From Clostridiaceae bacterium (lineage in GTDB: Bacteria > Bacillota > Clostridia > DSM-8532), in contig JAAYAD010000020.1 in assembly GCA_012719545.1 (NCBI GenBank), positions 1-64,000 on the forward strand: DNA of 64,000 nucleotides, read 5' to 3'. The notes beneath the pieces were generated by a model, which worked only from the letters and a program-made list of their open reading frames with translations, made no database searches and was not told the DNA's origin. Made by a program: the position numbers and the translations under genes. Of this stretch, positions 31,364 to 41,561 are shown one piece after another (position 1 is the first letter of the stretch; each line of letters begins with the position of its first letter).

Positions 31364-32482
31364 ATGAGCAGGAAAGATAAAAACATAAGCAAGGGAAAAG
31401 AAATAGTTCTCTTTTTTATAAAAGGAATCTTTGTTCTGGTTCTGGCACTGCTTCCGGGCGTTATTGCCATGCTTAAATACGACCCTTATATGTTTCTTGG
31501 CTTACAGCCCGAACCTCATATTTATATACCTAACGAGCGATTCCAGATTCCCGGGCTTGCCCGGAATGAGGAATATGACACGGTGATTCTTGGCACCTCC
31601 ATGATTGAAAACTTTTCAGAAAGGTATGCCAGTGACAAGCTTAATGCCAATGTCATAAGGCTTCCCATCAATGCCTCATATATTACAGAACAGAGAATGG
31701 TTCTGGACATAGCCATGAATCACAAGGATGTAAAGACCGTGCTTTGGGCCATAGATTACCGTACGGTGGATATAAAATATGGGGATATCTACTCAAAGAA
31801 CAATGTTGTCTTTCCAAAGTACATGTACGATGAAAAGCTGATAAATGACTGGCGCTATATTGTAGACCACAATAATTTTTTCTGGGCGTTAAAACAGTAT
31901 CAGATGAGAAAGACGGGAGTAAACCCCTTTGATTATATGGTAACCGACAGGGAGGTTCTCAACACCTGGAACTGGAAAACTTTCAGCCGTAAATTGATTG
32001 CCCAGGATTACAAGGATCTATATGAGGGCAAAAAGAGCATTTATGACAAGATAAACAATTTGCCGGCTGAGGAAGCAAAGAAAACCATAGACGAGGAACT
32101 GATAAAAAGCATTGAAAAATATCCTGATACCAAATTTGTGCTTTTCTTCGCGCCAAAATCAATACTGTGGTTTAAGCTTCTGGACCAGCAGGGCATTCTT
32201 GAAAAGAAGCTGGATGTTTTAACATACGTTGTAGACAAAGCATCAAGTTTGCCCAACTGTGAGGTATACAACTTCCAGAATGTATTTGAGATTACTGAGA
32301 ATCTGGATTTATACCTTGATATTACTCACTATAACAATAAGGCTAATAATTATATGATTGATTCCTTTGCAGAGGGGCGGCATAAGACAGATCCCCAGAG
32401 TTTCAGAAAGGACAATGCAGAACTTATAGAAAGAGTACGTTCTGCTGAAATTGAAGAGCTTGCCCAAGAATGCCTCAAATGA
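31364..32482 (+). CDS. Membrane-anchored SGNH-like protein, putative O-acetylation partner of the MBOAT
   Basis: One N-terminal TM; TVILGTSMIENF (block-I-like) and LYLDITHYNNKANNYM (D..H-like); adjacent to the MBOAT gene. Confidence 0.6.
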   Translation: MSRKDKNISKGKEIVLFFIKGIFVLVLALLPGVIAMLKYDPYMFLGLQPEPHIYIPNERFQIPGLARNEEYDTVILGTSMIENFSERYASDKLNANVIRLPINASYITEQRMVLDIAMNHKDVKTVLWAIDYRTVDIKYGDIYSKNNVVFPKYMYDEKLINDWRYIVDHNNFFWALKQYQMRKTGVNPFDYMVTDREVLNTWNWKTFSRKLIAQDYKDLYEGKKSIYDKINNLPAEEAKKTIDEELIKSIEKYPDTKFVLFFAPKSILWFKLLDQQGILEKKLDVLTYVVDKASSLPNCEVYNFQNVFEITENLDLYLDITHYNNKANNYMIDSFAEGRHKTDPQSFRKDNAELIERVRSAEIEELAQECLK

Positions 32483-32525
32483 TATACTTTCTTTGATTAC
32501 CGGAAAAAGTTGGTGTAATAGAGTT

Positions 32526-33800
32526 ATGGAATCAATGAAAACAAGAAAGATTACAGTCTTTTGCCTTTTGTTAATCATAGTCCTTGCCCTGGTTTTGCGA
32601 GGGCTTGCTTTTTTGGAATTCAAAAACCACATGAATCTACAGTATGACCCCAGAAATTACTGGCTTATGTCCCATCAGCTAGTGGATGATGGAATATACG
32701 GTTATTTTTATGACGGAAATCCCTTTGGCGGAAAGCCCGGGGTATCCAATGCCCGCGTTATGCCGGGATATCCTGTTCTTCTGGCAATTGTATATAAGAT
32801 AGTTGGGGACAAATACTTACAAATTACAGCTGTAAGGCTGATTCAGATAATGATGTCAACTGCGTCCTGCTTTTTGGGTTTTTACCTTGTAAAAAGACTG
32901 TTTAAAAAGGACGGAATAGCTCTTCTTACCGCACTTTTCATGGCTGTTTATCCTACATATATATATTCTTGCATTCAACTGCTTACAGAAGTTATGGCGC
33001 TTTTTACCATGCTTTTGTATTTATGTGCCGTCTACCATGCAATGGATTCAGGTAAAGCAAGCCATAATATTATTGCTGGTATTCTTTTTGGACTTCATAT
33101 ACTGGTAAGGCCAACTATTCTTCCGCTTTTTGTTCTGCCATTTATTTTTGCTTTAATAACCAACTGGATAAATAAAGGTTCATCCCGTAACAAGTTCGCC
33201 TTTAGAAGGGTCTGCAGACTGTTTATATTGCAGCTTGCAGGATTTGTCCTCATTATGCTTCCCTGGTGGATTAGAAATATCGTTACATTAGGCTCCTTTA
33301 TTATAACTGCCAAAGCATCGGGAAATCCTTTACTTGGAGGAACATATCCCTATTTTATTGACTATTTTGCTGACGTTACAGATGATATCAGGGGCAATAA
33401 TGAAAAACAGATGGCTCTTGGAATTAAAAGAATAATTGAGGGCTTTAAAAATGATTTCTGGCTCTATCTTAAATGGTTTACAATAGGCAAGATTGAGTAC
33501 ACTTTCCAGAAGCCCTATCTTTACAATATGCATACACATACAAATGCCCATTTTATATCCCACTTTTTTATTGTTATTACAGGGGCATTAGGAGCACTAT
33601 GGCATTCCATAAAAAGCCTTAAGGGCCTTTGGTTCTACTTATATGGCCTTGCAATTTTAGCCCTGCAGCTTCTTTTCATACCTGACCCAAGGTTTGCCTA
33701 TCTTATATTCTTCTTTATCATGGCGGGAGCTGCGCATTTTATTAGTTCTGTTTTTGAGCTTATTACAGGGAAATCTAAAAGAGGGCAGGCAAAAGCGTAA
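32526..33800 (+). CDS. Glycosyltransferase family 39-like membrane protein (GT-C)
   Basis: Multi-TM, N-terminal loop FKNHMNLQYDPRNYWLMSHQLVDDGIYGYF...MPGYPVLLAIVYK. ATG at 32526 preferred over the track start. Confidence 0.8.
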   Translation: MESMKTRKITVFCLLLIIVLALVLRGLAFLEFKNHMNLQYDPRNYWLMSHQLVDDGIYGYFYDGNPFGGKPGVSNARVMPGYPVLLAIVYKIVGDKYLQITAVRLIQIMMSTASCFLGFYLVKRLFKKDGIALLTALFMAVYPTYIYSCIQLLTEVMALFTMLLYLCAVYHAMDSGKASHNIIAGILFGLHILVRPTILPLFVLPFIFALITNWINKGSSRNKFAFRRVCRLFILQLAGFVLIMLPWWIRNIVTLGSFIITAKASGNPLLGGTYPYFIDYFADVTDDIRGNNEKQMALGIKRIIEGFKNDFWLYLKWFTIGKIEYTFQKPYLYNMHTHTNAHFISHFFIVITGALGALWHSIKSLKGLWFYLYGLAILALQLLFIPDPRFAYLIFFFIMAGAAHFISSVFELITGKSKRGQAKA

Positions 33801-33801
33801 G

Positions 33802-34512
33802 ATGAAAACATTAATCATAATCCCTGCTTACAATGAAGCTGAAAATCTACCCAAACTTTTTAAGGCTCTTAAGGATACCGGGGAAGATTTTGATATACTG
33901 ACAGTTAATGATTGCTCAACAGATGATACTGAAAAGGTATGCCGGGAGTATGGCATAAATGTAGTAACCCTGCCCGTCAATTTAGGTATAGGTGGAGCGG
34001 TTCAAACCGGGTATATCTATGCCTTGAGAAACGGGTACGATATTGCTGTTCAGGTTGACGGCGACGGTCAGCACGATCCTCAGTTTATCAAGCACCTTGT
34101 AAACAGGGTTAAGGATGGCTGCGACCTTTGCATTGGCTCAAGATTTATTGAAAACGAGGGATTCCAGTCGTCCAGGGTAAGGCGTATAGGCATACGTTAC
34201 TTTTCATGGCTAATTAATCTTCTTATGAAAACAAGGATTACCGATCCAACTTCAGGCTTCAGGGCTTGCAGCAAAGAGGTTATAAAGCTTTTTGCAAGTT
34301 ACTATCCCAAGGATTATCCTGAGCCTGAAACTGTGGTTATGGTATTAAGAAACAAGCTTAAGGTATCTGAAATGCCGGTAATTATGAAACCAAGGGAAAA
34401 AGGGGTATCATCCATTACAAATTTCAAGGCTGTATATTACATGATTAAGGTTACTCTGGCTATTTTGATTTCATCCATTTCAAAGAAAAGTGTGGTGAAA
34501 GAAAATGACTGA
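33802..34512 (+). CDS. Glycosyltransferase family 2 (DPM1-like polyprenyl-phosphate glycosyltransferase)
   Basis: KTLIIIPAYNEAENLPKLFKAL...QVDGDGQHDPQFIKHL...DPTSGFRA. Start at ATG 33802. Confidence 0.9.
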   Translation: MKTLIIIPAYNEAENLPKLFKALKDTGEDFDILTVNDCSTDDTEKVCREYGINVVTLPVNLGIGGAVQTGYIYALRNGYDIAVQVDGDGQHDPQFIKHLVNRVKDGCDLCIGSRFIENEGFQSSRVRRIGIRYFSWLINLLMKTRITDPTSGFRACSKEVIKLFASYYPKDYPEPETVVMVLRNKLKVSEMPVIMKPREKGVSSITNFKAVYYMIKVTLAILISSISKKSVVKEND

Positions 34513-34870
34513 AGCCAATATAAATTACTCCCTTAATATAATTCTTATAATAGCTTCGGTATGCTTTTTCATTTTTATTGTTAATATGGTCAGGACAAAG
34601 AAGCTTGAGTTAAAGTATGCCCTTACATGGCTTCTTACCAGCTTTAGCTTTGTGGTTATGGCTGTCTTTCCCCAAACCATTTATTTTGTGGCAAAGATAC
34701 TTCATATAGAGCTTCCCGTAAATGCATTGTTCCTGTGCGTTATATTCCTTCTGCTTCTCATGGTATTTGCACTAACCGTTGCCGTGTCACGCCAGGCAAT
34801 CAGGATAAAAAAGCTTATCCAGGAAATCGGACTTTTAAGGGAAGAAATCAGGAAAAATAGTTTACAATAA
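34505..34870 (+). CDS. DUF2304 small membrane protein
   Basis: Three predicted TM; VNMVRTKKLELKYALTWLLTSFSFVVMAVFPQ; overlaps the GT2 stop codon. Confidence 0.8.
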   Translation: MTEANINYSLNIILIIASVCFFIFIVNMVRTKKLELKYALTWLLTSFSFVVMAVFPQTIYFVAKILHIELPVNALFLCVIFLLLLMVFALTVAVSRQAIRIKKLIQEIGLLREEIRKNSLQ

Positions 34871-35082
34871 ATAACAATATGAAATTTTTGAAATAACATC
34901 CAAACTCTTATCTTGAATTTTAATGCTCAGAGAGGTATAAAAATAACAGTGGGGGGAGAAATGGGGACGAGCAGAATTGCAGTCCCCTTGATTTTGTCAT
35001 AGAACTGAAAAATTACAGGTGTTTACGCTCATATTCAAATATGTTAGTATAAATTGCATAATACTTGACTGGGTGTATTAGA

Positions 35083-36894
35083 ATGAGTAAGAAAACAAAG
35101 AAATTAAAACAGTTAAGACAAGAGCATACAGGATTTTTTCAAATACTGCCCGTAGCCTTTATTTTATCTGTGATTCCTTTAATCGTATATTTAAATGTAG
35201 TAAAGCTTACGCCAATTGAAATAGAAAATTGGCAGGGCAACAGTACATATACGGATTTCTTTAATTACTGGAAAAGCCAGTGGCTCTTAATAGGCACAGT
35301 TTTTGCGGTGATTTTTTTTCTTATATATGTTTTGATACGCAAGCTAAACCTGCAAAAGAGTTTCATTTTTGTACCTGCTATTATATATGCTTTGTTTGTC
35401 ATCTTATCAACAGTATTTTCCGAACATCGCCACGTTGCTTTAAAAGGCTTTGTTGCCCGATATGAAGGAATGATTACGCTCCTTTGCTACATTGCTCTGT
35501 TTATTATAACATTTACTATTGTAAAAGAAGAGAAGCAAATGCAGTTTTTACTTGGAGCTCTGTTGATTTCTTCTGCAATTATGGGAATAATCGGATTCTT
35601 CCAGTTTATTGGTATGGACATATTCAGAACAGACTTTGGAAAGCGCCTGATTCTTCCAGAACAATACCATGAAATTGCAGATACTATAGCTTTCCGGTTT
35701 GAGGAATCTATGGTTTTCTCAACATTGAGTAATCCAAACTATATTGGAAGTTATATGGTTCTGGTAATACCCTTGGCTTTTATATTCTTCCTGCACCTAA
35801 AGAATATTTATTTAAAGGTTGGTTCGGCGATTTTAACGGCAATTCTTGCCGTAAACCTCTTTGGAAGCCGTTCCCGTGCCGGCCTTGTTGGTTTTTGCAT
35901 ATCTGTGTTGTTAGCTTTGATTGTCTTTAGAAAGCACATTTTCAGAAGAAAAGTAATAGCAGTGGTTTCTCTTCTTAGTATTGTGATTTTGTTCTTTGGA
36001 GCAAATTATGCTTTAAACGGGGCACTCACAAAGAGGATTATTTCAGAGTTTAATCAGGGAGATGAAGTGCAGTTCTTTGACTTGCAGGATATTATTATTG
36101 AGGATAATAAGGTATCCATTGTAAGCTCAACAGAAACTCTTATTATAAAGAACATAGACGGCAACCTGTCTTTCTATGATAGAGAAGAAAATGAACTTAT
36201 TTTTGACGCGGAACGAATTAATGATGGCATGAAAGTTACATTTAAGGATATCAGGTACGGCGACTATGTTCTAAATATTAAGGGAAACAATATAATTATC
36301 AACCAAAAACAGGTTCAATTTACATTAGTGGCTTACGAAGATAGCTTTGTATTGGTTGGAGTAAACGGAGATGAAACAAATAGAATAGAAAAAGTACCGT
36401 CTTGTGGTTTTAAGGGTAAAGAGAGACTTGGCTCAGCGCGTGGATACATATGGTCGAGAACTCTCCCAATGCTCAAAGATACTTTATTTATTGGTTACGG
36501 GCCTGATACTTATGCCATCAAATTTCCCCAGAATGATTATATTGGAAAGATAAGGGCATATGGAAAAACTACAATAATTGTGGACAAGCCTCATAATATG
36601 TTCCTGCAAATAGCGGTGAATACGGGTGTGCTTTCTTTGATTGCCGTGTTGGTTCTTTGGGGCTATTACATTATACAATCCATAAGATTATATATCAGCA
36701 ATATGGATAACAGCTTTATCCGCTTAACAGGAGCCGGAATCTTTATTGCCATAAGCGGATACCTTACAGCAGCCTTCTTTAATGACAGTGTTGTTGGAGT
36801 AGCACCGATATTCTGGGTTCTTTTAGCTTTGGGGTTTGTATGCAATAAAAATGCTCTAAATCAGCCAAAACATAATTGTGAGGTCTTCAAATGA
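35083..36894 (+). CDS. O-antigen ligase-like (WaaL/Wzy_C) membrane protein with large extracytoplasmic insertion
   Basis: Multi-TM; NLFGSRSRAGLVGF; GYGPDTYAIKFPQ...VDKPHNMFLQIAVNTGVLSLI. Confidence 0.85.
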   Translation: MSKKTKKLKQLRQEHTGFFQILPVAFILSVIPLIVYLNVVKLTPIEIENWQGNSTYTDFFNYWKSQWLLIGTVFAVIFFLIYVLIRKLNLQKSFIFVPAIIYALFVILSTVFSEHRHVALKGFVARYEGMITLLCYIALFIITFTIVKEEKQMQFLLGALLISSAIMGIIGFFQFIGMDIFRTDFGKRLILPEQYHEIADTIAFRFEESMVFSTLSNPNYIGSYMVLVIPLAFIFFLHLKNIYLKVGSAILTAILAVNLFGSRSRAGLVGFCISVLLALIVFRKHIFRRKVIAVVSLLSIVILFFGANYALNGALTKRIISEFNQGDEVQFFDLQDIIIEDNKVSIVSSTETLIIKNIDGNLSFYDREENELIFDAERINDGMKVTFKDIRYGDYVLNIKGNNIIINQKQVQFTLVAYEDSFVLVGVNGDETNRIEKVPSCGFKGKERLGSARGYIWSRTLPMLKDTLFIGYGPDTYAIKFPQNDYIGKIRAYGKTTIIVDKPHNMFLQIAVNTGVLSLIAVLVLWGYYIIQSIRLYISNMDNSFIRLTGAGIFIAISGYLTAAFFNDSVVGVAPIFWVLLALGFVCNKNALNQPKHNCEVFK

Positions 36895-37898
36895 ATAAGC
36901 CCTTAGTGACAGTTTTATTGGCATTATATAATCCGAACATGATCTGGTTGAAAGAACAGTTGGTTTCCATAAACAACCAAACTTATGAAAATATTGAGCT
37001 ATTGATTTGTGACGACTGTTCTTCGTCAGTTGATGAAACAACAATAGAAGTACTTCTTAAAAAACATATAACACGTTTTCCTTACAAGTTTTTTAGGAAT
37101 GAAACCAATCAGGGAGCAAACAGGACTTTTGAACTTCTGACAATGAAAGCATACCATCATCCTTGCAATCAGGCTAATCAGAATAGGAATGAAGACCATT
37201 ACTTTGCTTATTGCGATCAGGATGACATATGGGAAAGCAATAAAATTAATACTCTTATTGACTCTATAATTAAAAATAATGCTGTTCTTGTATACAGCGA
37301 TATGTCAATTATTGACTCCAACGGCAAACAAGTATCCACTAGCATTACCAAGTACAGGAAGAGATTCAAGTACTATGAAGGAAAAGAAGTATGGAAGAGG
37401 ATTCTTGTTCGCAACTTTATAAGTGGTTGCTGCATGCTAGTAAGGGCGGATATAGCATATAAAGCAATTCCTTTTGAATATGGTATGCAGCATGACAGAT
37501 GGCTTTCATTTGTTGCGTCAATTAACGGACAAATAACCTTTGTAAATGAACCACTTGTTAGATACAGGCAACATAATAGTAATCAGACAGGTATCCTAAA
37601 AGGAGTATTTGATAAGCAATCATATATAGAAATACGTTTAAAAAAACATTTAGAAATGCTGCAATCAGTGAGAAACAGGATGAACGAAAAACAGGAAGTC
37701 CAAAGCTTTTTAAATATCTACATAGAACATGTTGAGACTCGTTTAAAATATGCTTCAGGAAAAGCCTCAGCCTTTATAAAGATGTTAGGCTATATAAAGT
37801 ACAACATTCCTACTATCCTCTTTGAAATTATTGCTCTTAAAATGCCGGATAAGATTTTCAAGAGGATAATTAGGATAATAATAGAAAAAAACTTGTAA
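36891..37898 (+). CDS. Glycosyltransferase family 2
   Basis: PLVTVLLALYNPNMIWLKEQLVSINNQTYENIELLICDDCSS...YFAYCDQDDIWESNKI. Confidence 0.93.
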   Translation: MNKPLVTVLLALYNPNMIWLKEQLVSINNQTYENIELLICDDCSSSVDETTIEVLLKKHITRFPYKFFRNETNQGANRTFELLTMKAYHHPCNQANQNRNEDHYFAYCDQDDIWESNKINTLIDSIIKNNAVLVYSDMSIIDSNGKQVSTSITKYRKRFKYYEGKEVWKRILVRNFISGCCMLVRADIAYKAIPFEYGMQHDRWLSFVASINGQITFVNEPLVRYRQHNSNQTGILKGVFDKQSYIEIRLKKHLEMLQSVRNRMNEKQEVQSFLNIYIEHVETRLKYASGKASAFIKMLGYIKYNIPTILFEIIALKMPDKIFKRIIRIIIEKNL

Positions 37899-38009
37899 AA
37901 AAGCTGAGGGAAAGTGGGAAATCAGGTTAATGATTGTTACATTGTGTCAGTTTATATATAATAATATGGAAGGATTATAGTAATAAAAATCTTGTTGGGG
38001 GCATGGAGT

Positions 38010-38912
38010 ATGGGCATTAATTATAATAGTTCAATTAAAGGAATAATTCTTGCGGGGGGCTCGGGCACTCGTCTTTATCCCCTGACAATGGTAACTAGTA
38101 AGCAGCTTCTCCCAATATATAATAAGCCAATGATTTATTACCCTCTTTCTATACTTATGCTTGCAGGCATAAAGGACATTCTTATAATTTCGACACCGCA
38201 CGATTTACCTAACTTTAAAAAACTGTTTGGTGATGGTTCTCAATTTGGGATAAGCCTGAGCTATGCAGAACAGCCTTCACCGGATGGACTTGCCCAGGCC
38301 TTTATAATTGGCGAGGAATTTATTGCTGGCCATAGAAGTGCAATGATACTTGGCGACAATATTTTTTATGGAAACGGGCTAAAAGGTATGCTGAAAAGAG
38401 CAGCATCCAGTAAAGCCGGCGCCACAATATTTGGTTACTATGTTGAGGATCCTGAACGCTTTGGAGTCGTAGAATTTGATGAAAATGGAAGAGCAATTTC
38501 TTTAGAAGAAAAACCTAAAGATCCAAAATCAAATTATGCAGTTACAGGTCTATATTTTTATGATGAGAGAGTATGTGAATTCGCCAAAACGCTTAAGCCC
38601 AGCGCAAGAGGAGAACTTGAAATAACCGATTTAAACCGTATTTACCTGGAAGAAGGAACTCTTGAGGTAATAACACTTGGAAGAGGGTTTGCCTGGATTG
38701 ATACAGGTACCGTTGATTCGCTTACTGAGGCATCAGACTATATTAAGACAATAGAAACCAGACAGGGACTTGTTATAGCTGCATTGGAAGAAATAGCCTA
38801 TTCACAGCAATGGATTGATAAAAAAACATTGCTGTCCTCTGCTGCCAGGTACGGCAAATCTCCATATGGGCAGCACCTTAGGAATGTCGCTGAAGGGAAA
38901 ATAAGGTATTGA
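38010..38912 (+). CDS. rfbA: Glucose-1-phosphate thymidylyltransferase
   Basis: [38 protein letters not shown]...GDNIFYG. Confidence 0.96.
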   Translation: MGINYNSSIKGIILAGGSGTRLYPLTMVTSKQLLPIYNKPMIYYPLSILMLAGIKDILIISTPHDLPNFKKLFGDGSQFGISLSYAEQPSPDGLAQAFIIGEEFIAGHRSAMILGDNIFYGNGLKGMLKRAASSKAGATIFGYYVEDPERFGVVEFDENGRAISLEEKPKDPKSNYAVTGLYFYDERVCEFAKTLKPSARGELEITDLNRIYLEEGTLEVITLGRGFAWIDTGTVDSLTEASDYIKTIETRQGLVIAALEEIAYSQQWIDKKTLLSSAARYGKSPYGQHLRNVAEGKIRY

Positions 38913-38924
38913 TGAGAGGTACAT

Positions 38925-39485
38925 ATGAAAATAACATTAACTAAAATAAAAGATTTATTCATTATAGAACCTATATTATTTGGAGATAACAGAGGTTGGT
39001 TTTTTGAGAGCTATTCAAAACTTAAACTTTCTGAGCATGGCATAGAATGTGATTTTGTACAGGACAACCATTCATTTTCTGCTCTGAAAGGAACTTTAAG
39101 AGGCTTGCATTTTCAATTAAACCCTAAAGCCCAGGCGAAACTTGTGCGGTGTACAAGAGGTTCCATCTTGGATGTAGCCGTTGATTTGCGAAAAGGATCG
39201 CCGACTTATAAGCAGTGGGTGGCAATCGAGCTCTCAGCTGATAACAAGAAACAGCTATTTATACCCAAAGGCTTTGCGCATGGTTTTGTTACACTTACCG
39301 ATAATGTAGAGGTGCAGTATAAAACAGATGAATATTATGCTCCTGAATATGACAGAAGCATAGCCTACAATGATGAGGAACTAAATGTACAATGGGGCAT
39401 AGACAATCCTATCCTGTCGAATAAAGATAGAAACGCTCCTTCACTTAAAGACAGTGACGTGAATTTTATATATCAGGAGGTATAG
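38925..39485 (+). CDS. rfbC: dTDP-4-dehydrorhamnose 3,5-epimerase
   Basis: FFESYSKLKL...VQDNHSFSALKGTLRGLHFQ...KLVRCTRGSILDVAVDLRKGSPTY. Confidence 0.96.
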   Translation: MKITLTKIKDLFIIEPILFGDNRGWFFESYSKLKLSEHGIECDFVQDNHSFSALKGTLRGLHFQLNPKAQAKLVRCTRGSILDVAVDLRKGSPTYKQWVAIELSADNKKQLFIPKGFAHGFVTLTDNVEVQYKTDEYYAPEYDRSIAYNDEELNVQWGIDNPILSNKDRNAPSLKDSDVNFIYQEV

Positions 39486-39488
39486 CAA

Positions 39489-40508
39489 ATGACCATTCTT
39501 GTAACAGGATGAGCCGGCTTTATTGGTGCTAATTTTGTCAAATACATGCTTAAACAGTATACAGAGTATAAAATAATATGTCTGGATGCTTTGACTTATG
39601 CTGGAAATATGGAAACTTTATCCGATGTTTTGGATAATCCTCAATTTATGTTTGTCAAAGGAGATATTGCAGATCAGGTCATAGTATTTAGTCTCTTTGA
39701 ACAGGAAAAGCCTGACATAGTAGTCAACTTTGCAGCTGAATCCCATGTGGATCGTTCGATTGATAACCCAAGAATCTTTTTAGAAACCAATATAATAGGT
39801 ACACAGGTATTAATGGATGCCTGCAGGAAATACGGTATTAAAAGATTCCATCAGGTCTCTACTGACGAAGTATATGGTGACCTTCCCCTTGACAGACCTG
39901 ATTTATTCTTTACAGAGGATACCCCGTTGCATACTTCTTCTCCTTATTCTGCATCGAAGGCTTCTGCTGATTTGCTGGTTCTTGCATATTACAGAACTTT
40001 CAAGCTGCCAGTGACAATATCACGCTGTTCAAATAACTATGGCCCCTATCAATTCCCAGAAAAACTTATACCGTTAATGATTACAAGGGCATTAGCAGAT
40101 CAGCCACTGCCTGTATACGGCAATGGTGAAAATGTTCGGGACTGGCTTTATGTGGAAGACCATTGTTCAGCCATTGATTTGATAATCCACAAAGGACGTG
40201 AAGGTGAAGTATATAATATTGGCGGGCATAATGAAAAGACCAATTTAGAAGTGGTAAAAACTATTTTAAGGGTATTGAACAAACCAGAGAGCCTCATCAC
40301 TTACGTTAAAGACCGGCCCGGACATGACTTACGCTACGCAATTGATCCATCGAAGATACACAATGAATTGGGCTGGCTTCCGGCAACAAAATTTGATGAA
40401 GGGATTAAAAAAACTATTGAATGGTATTTGGATAACAAACCTTGGTGGGAGCATATAGTCAATGGTGAATACCGGGACTATTATGATAAAATGTACAGCA
40501 TCAAATAA
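39489..40508 (+). pseudogene. rfbB: dTDP-glucose 4,6-dehydratase with in-frame TGA at codon 8 (39510-39512)
   Basis: ATG ACC ATT CTT GTA ACA GGA TGA GCC GGC TTT ATT GGT = MTILVTG*AGFIG; the remaining frame is intact to 40508 (VNFAAESHVDRSI, YSASKASADLLV). Confidence 0.85.
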
Positions 40509-40695
40509 TGAGCTTTTCTGGATGTTGGATTTACATACTGCCATATGTTATATAGTAGTATAGAATATATTAAGAGGCGACCACTGGTCGCCTTGCAATT
40601 ACAAGCATTAAGTTTTCTAAATACTTGTATTCTTATCAAAGAACGTATTTTGTATGTTTAGTATGTTGTTGGAGTAGAGTCTTTTAGGAGCAACT

Positions 40696-41550
40696 ATGAA
40701 AATACTTGTGACAGGAGCCAAAGGGCAATTAGGTTATGATGTAATAAAGGAACTTAATAAGCGAAAAATAGAGTGCTTGGGTGTTGACAAAGAAGATTTT
40801 GACATAACTGATAAAACAGCAACAATGTCTTTTATTGAACTCTATCGTCCAAGCAGTGTTATTCACTGTGCGGCATATAACTTTGTTGACAGAGCTGAAG
40901 ATGAACCTGAACTTTGCTTTAGAGTCAACACATCCGGTACCATAAATGTGGCAGAAGCATGTAAAAGCTGTAATGCAAAAATGCTTCATATAAGCACTGA
41001 CTATGTTTTTGATGGAAAAAAGGAAGGCCTTTACGAGCCGGATGATACAGTTAATCCGCTGTCTGTATATGGTATTTCAAAGGCTAAATCAGAGCAGGGA
41101 GTTCAGGATATATTGGAAAAATATTTTATTATTCGCACATCTTGGTTGTTCGGAACTGCGGGGCAAAATTTTGTAAAAAAAATGCTGATGCTTTCAAAAA
41201 ATAACAAGATGTTAAATGTAGTATATGACCAGGTAGGTAGTCCAACATATACCGCAGATCTGGCTCCACTATTGGTAGATATTGCATTGAGCGAAAAATA
41301 TGGAATATACCATGCAACAAACGAAGGCTTTTGCTCATGGGCTGATTTCGCAGAAGCAATTTTTAATTTTGCTAATATCAGATGCGATGTTCGTCGAATT
41401 AGCGGAACAGAATATCAGGCTAAAGCTGTAAGACCCAAGAACTGTCGTCTTTCGAAATCAAAACTGTTAAAAGCAGGGTTTGACAATTTGCCTCCATGGG
41501 AAGAGGCTTTAAAACGTTTTTTGCAGTCTGAAGGATTATGTGTTAAATAG
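40696..41550 (+). CDS. rfbD: dTDP-4-dehydrorhamnose reductase
   Basis: KILVTGAKGQLGYDV...HISTDYVFDGKKEGLYEPDDTVNPLSVYGISKAKSEQ. Confidence 0.95.
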   Translation: MKILVTGAKGQLGYDVIKELNKRKIECLGVDKEDFDITDKTATMSFIELYRPSSVIHCAAYNFVDRAEDEPELCFRVNTSGTINVAEACKSCNAKMLHISTDYVFDGKKEGLYEPDDTVNPLSVYGISKAKSEQGVQDILEKYFIIRTSWLFGTAGQNFVKKMLMLSKNNKMLNVVYDQVGSPTYTADLAPLLVDIALSEKYGIYHATNEGFCSWADFAEAIFNFANIRCDVRRISGTEYQAKAVRPKNCRLSKSKLLKAGFDNLPPWEEALKRFLQSEGLCVK

Positions 41551-41561
41551 GTGTTAATTTT

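Noticed and set aside
33694-33801. Upstream start of the GT2 ORF overlapping the GT39 gene
   Set aside because: Sequence MPILYSSLSWRELRILL... is an out-of-frame translation of the GT39 C-terminus; ATG 33802 fits.
39510-39512. TGA in rfbB as a selenocysteine codon or alternative genetic code
   Set aside because: The expected residue is Gly, no clear SECIS-like hairpin follows, and TGA is used as a normal stop elsewhere (e.g. fhs/ispE/tag ends).
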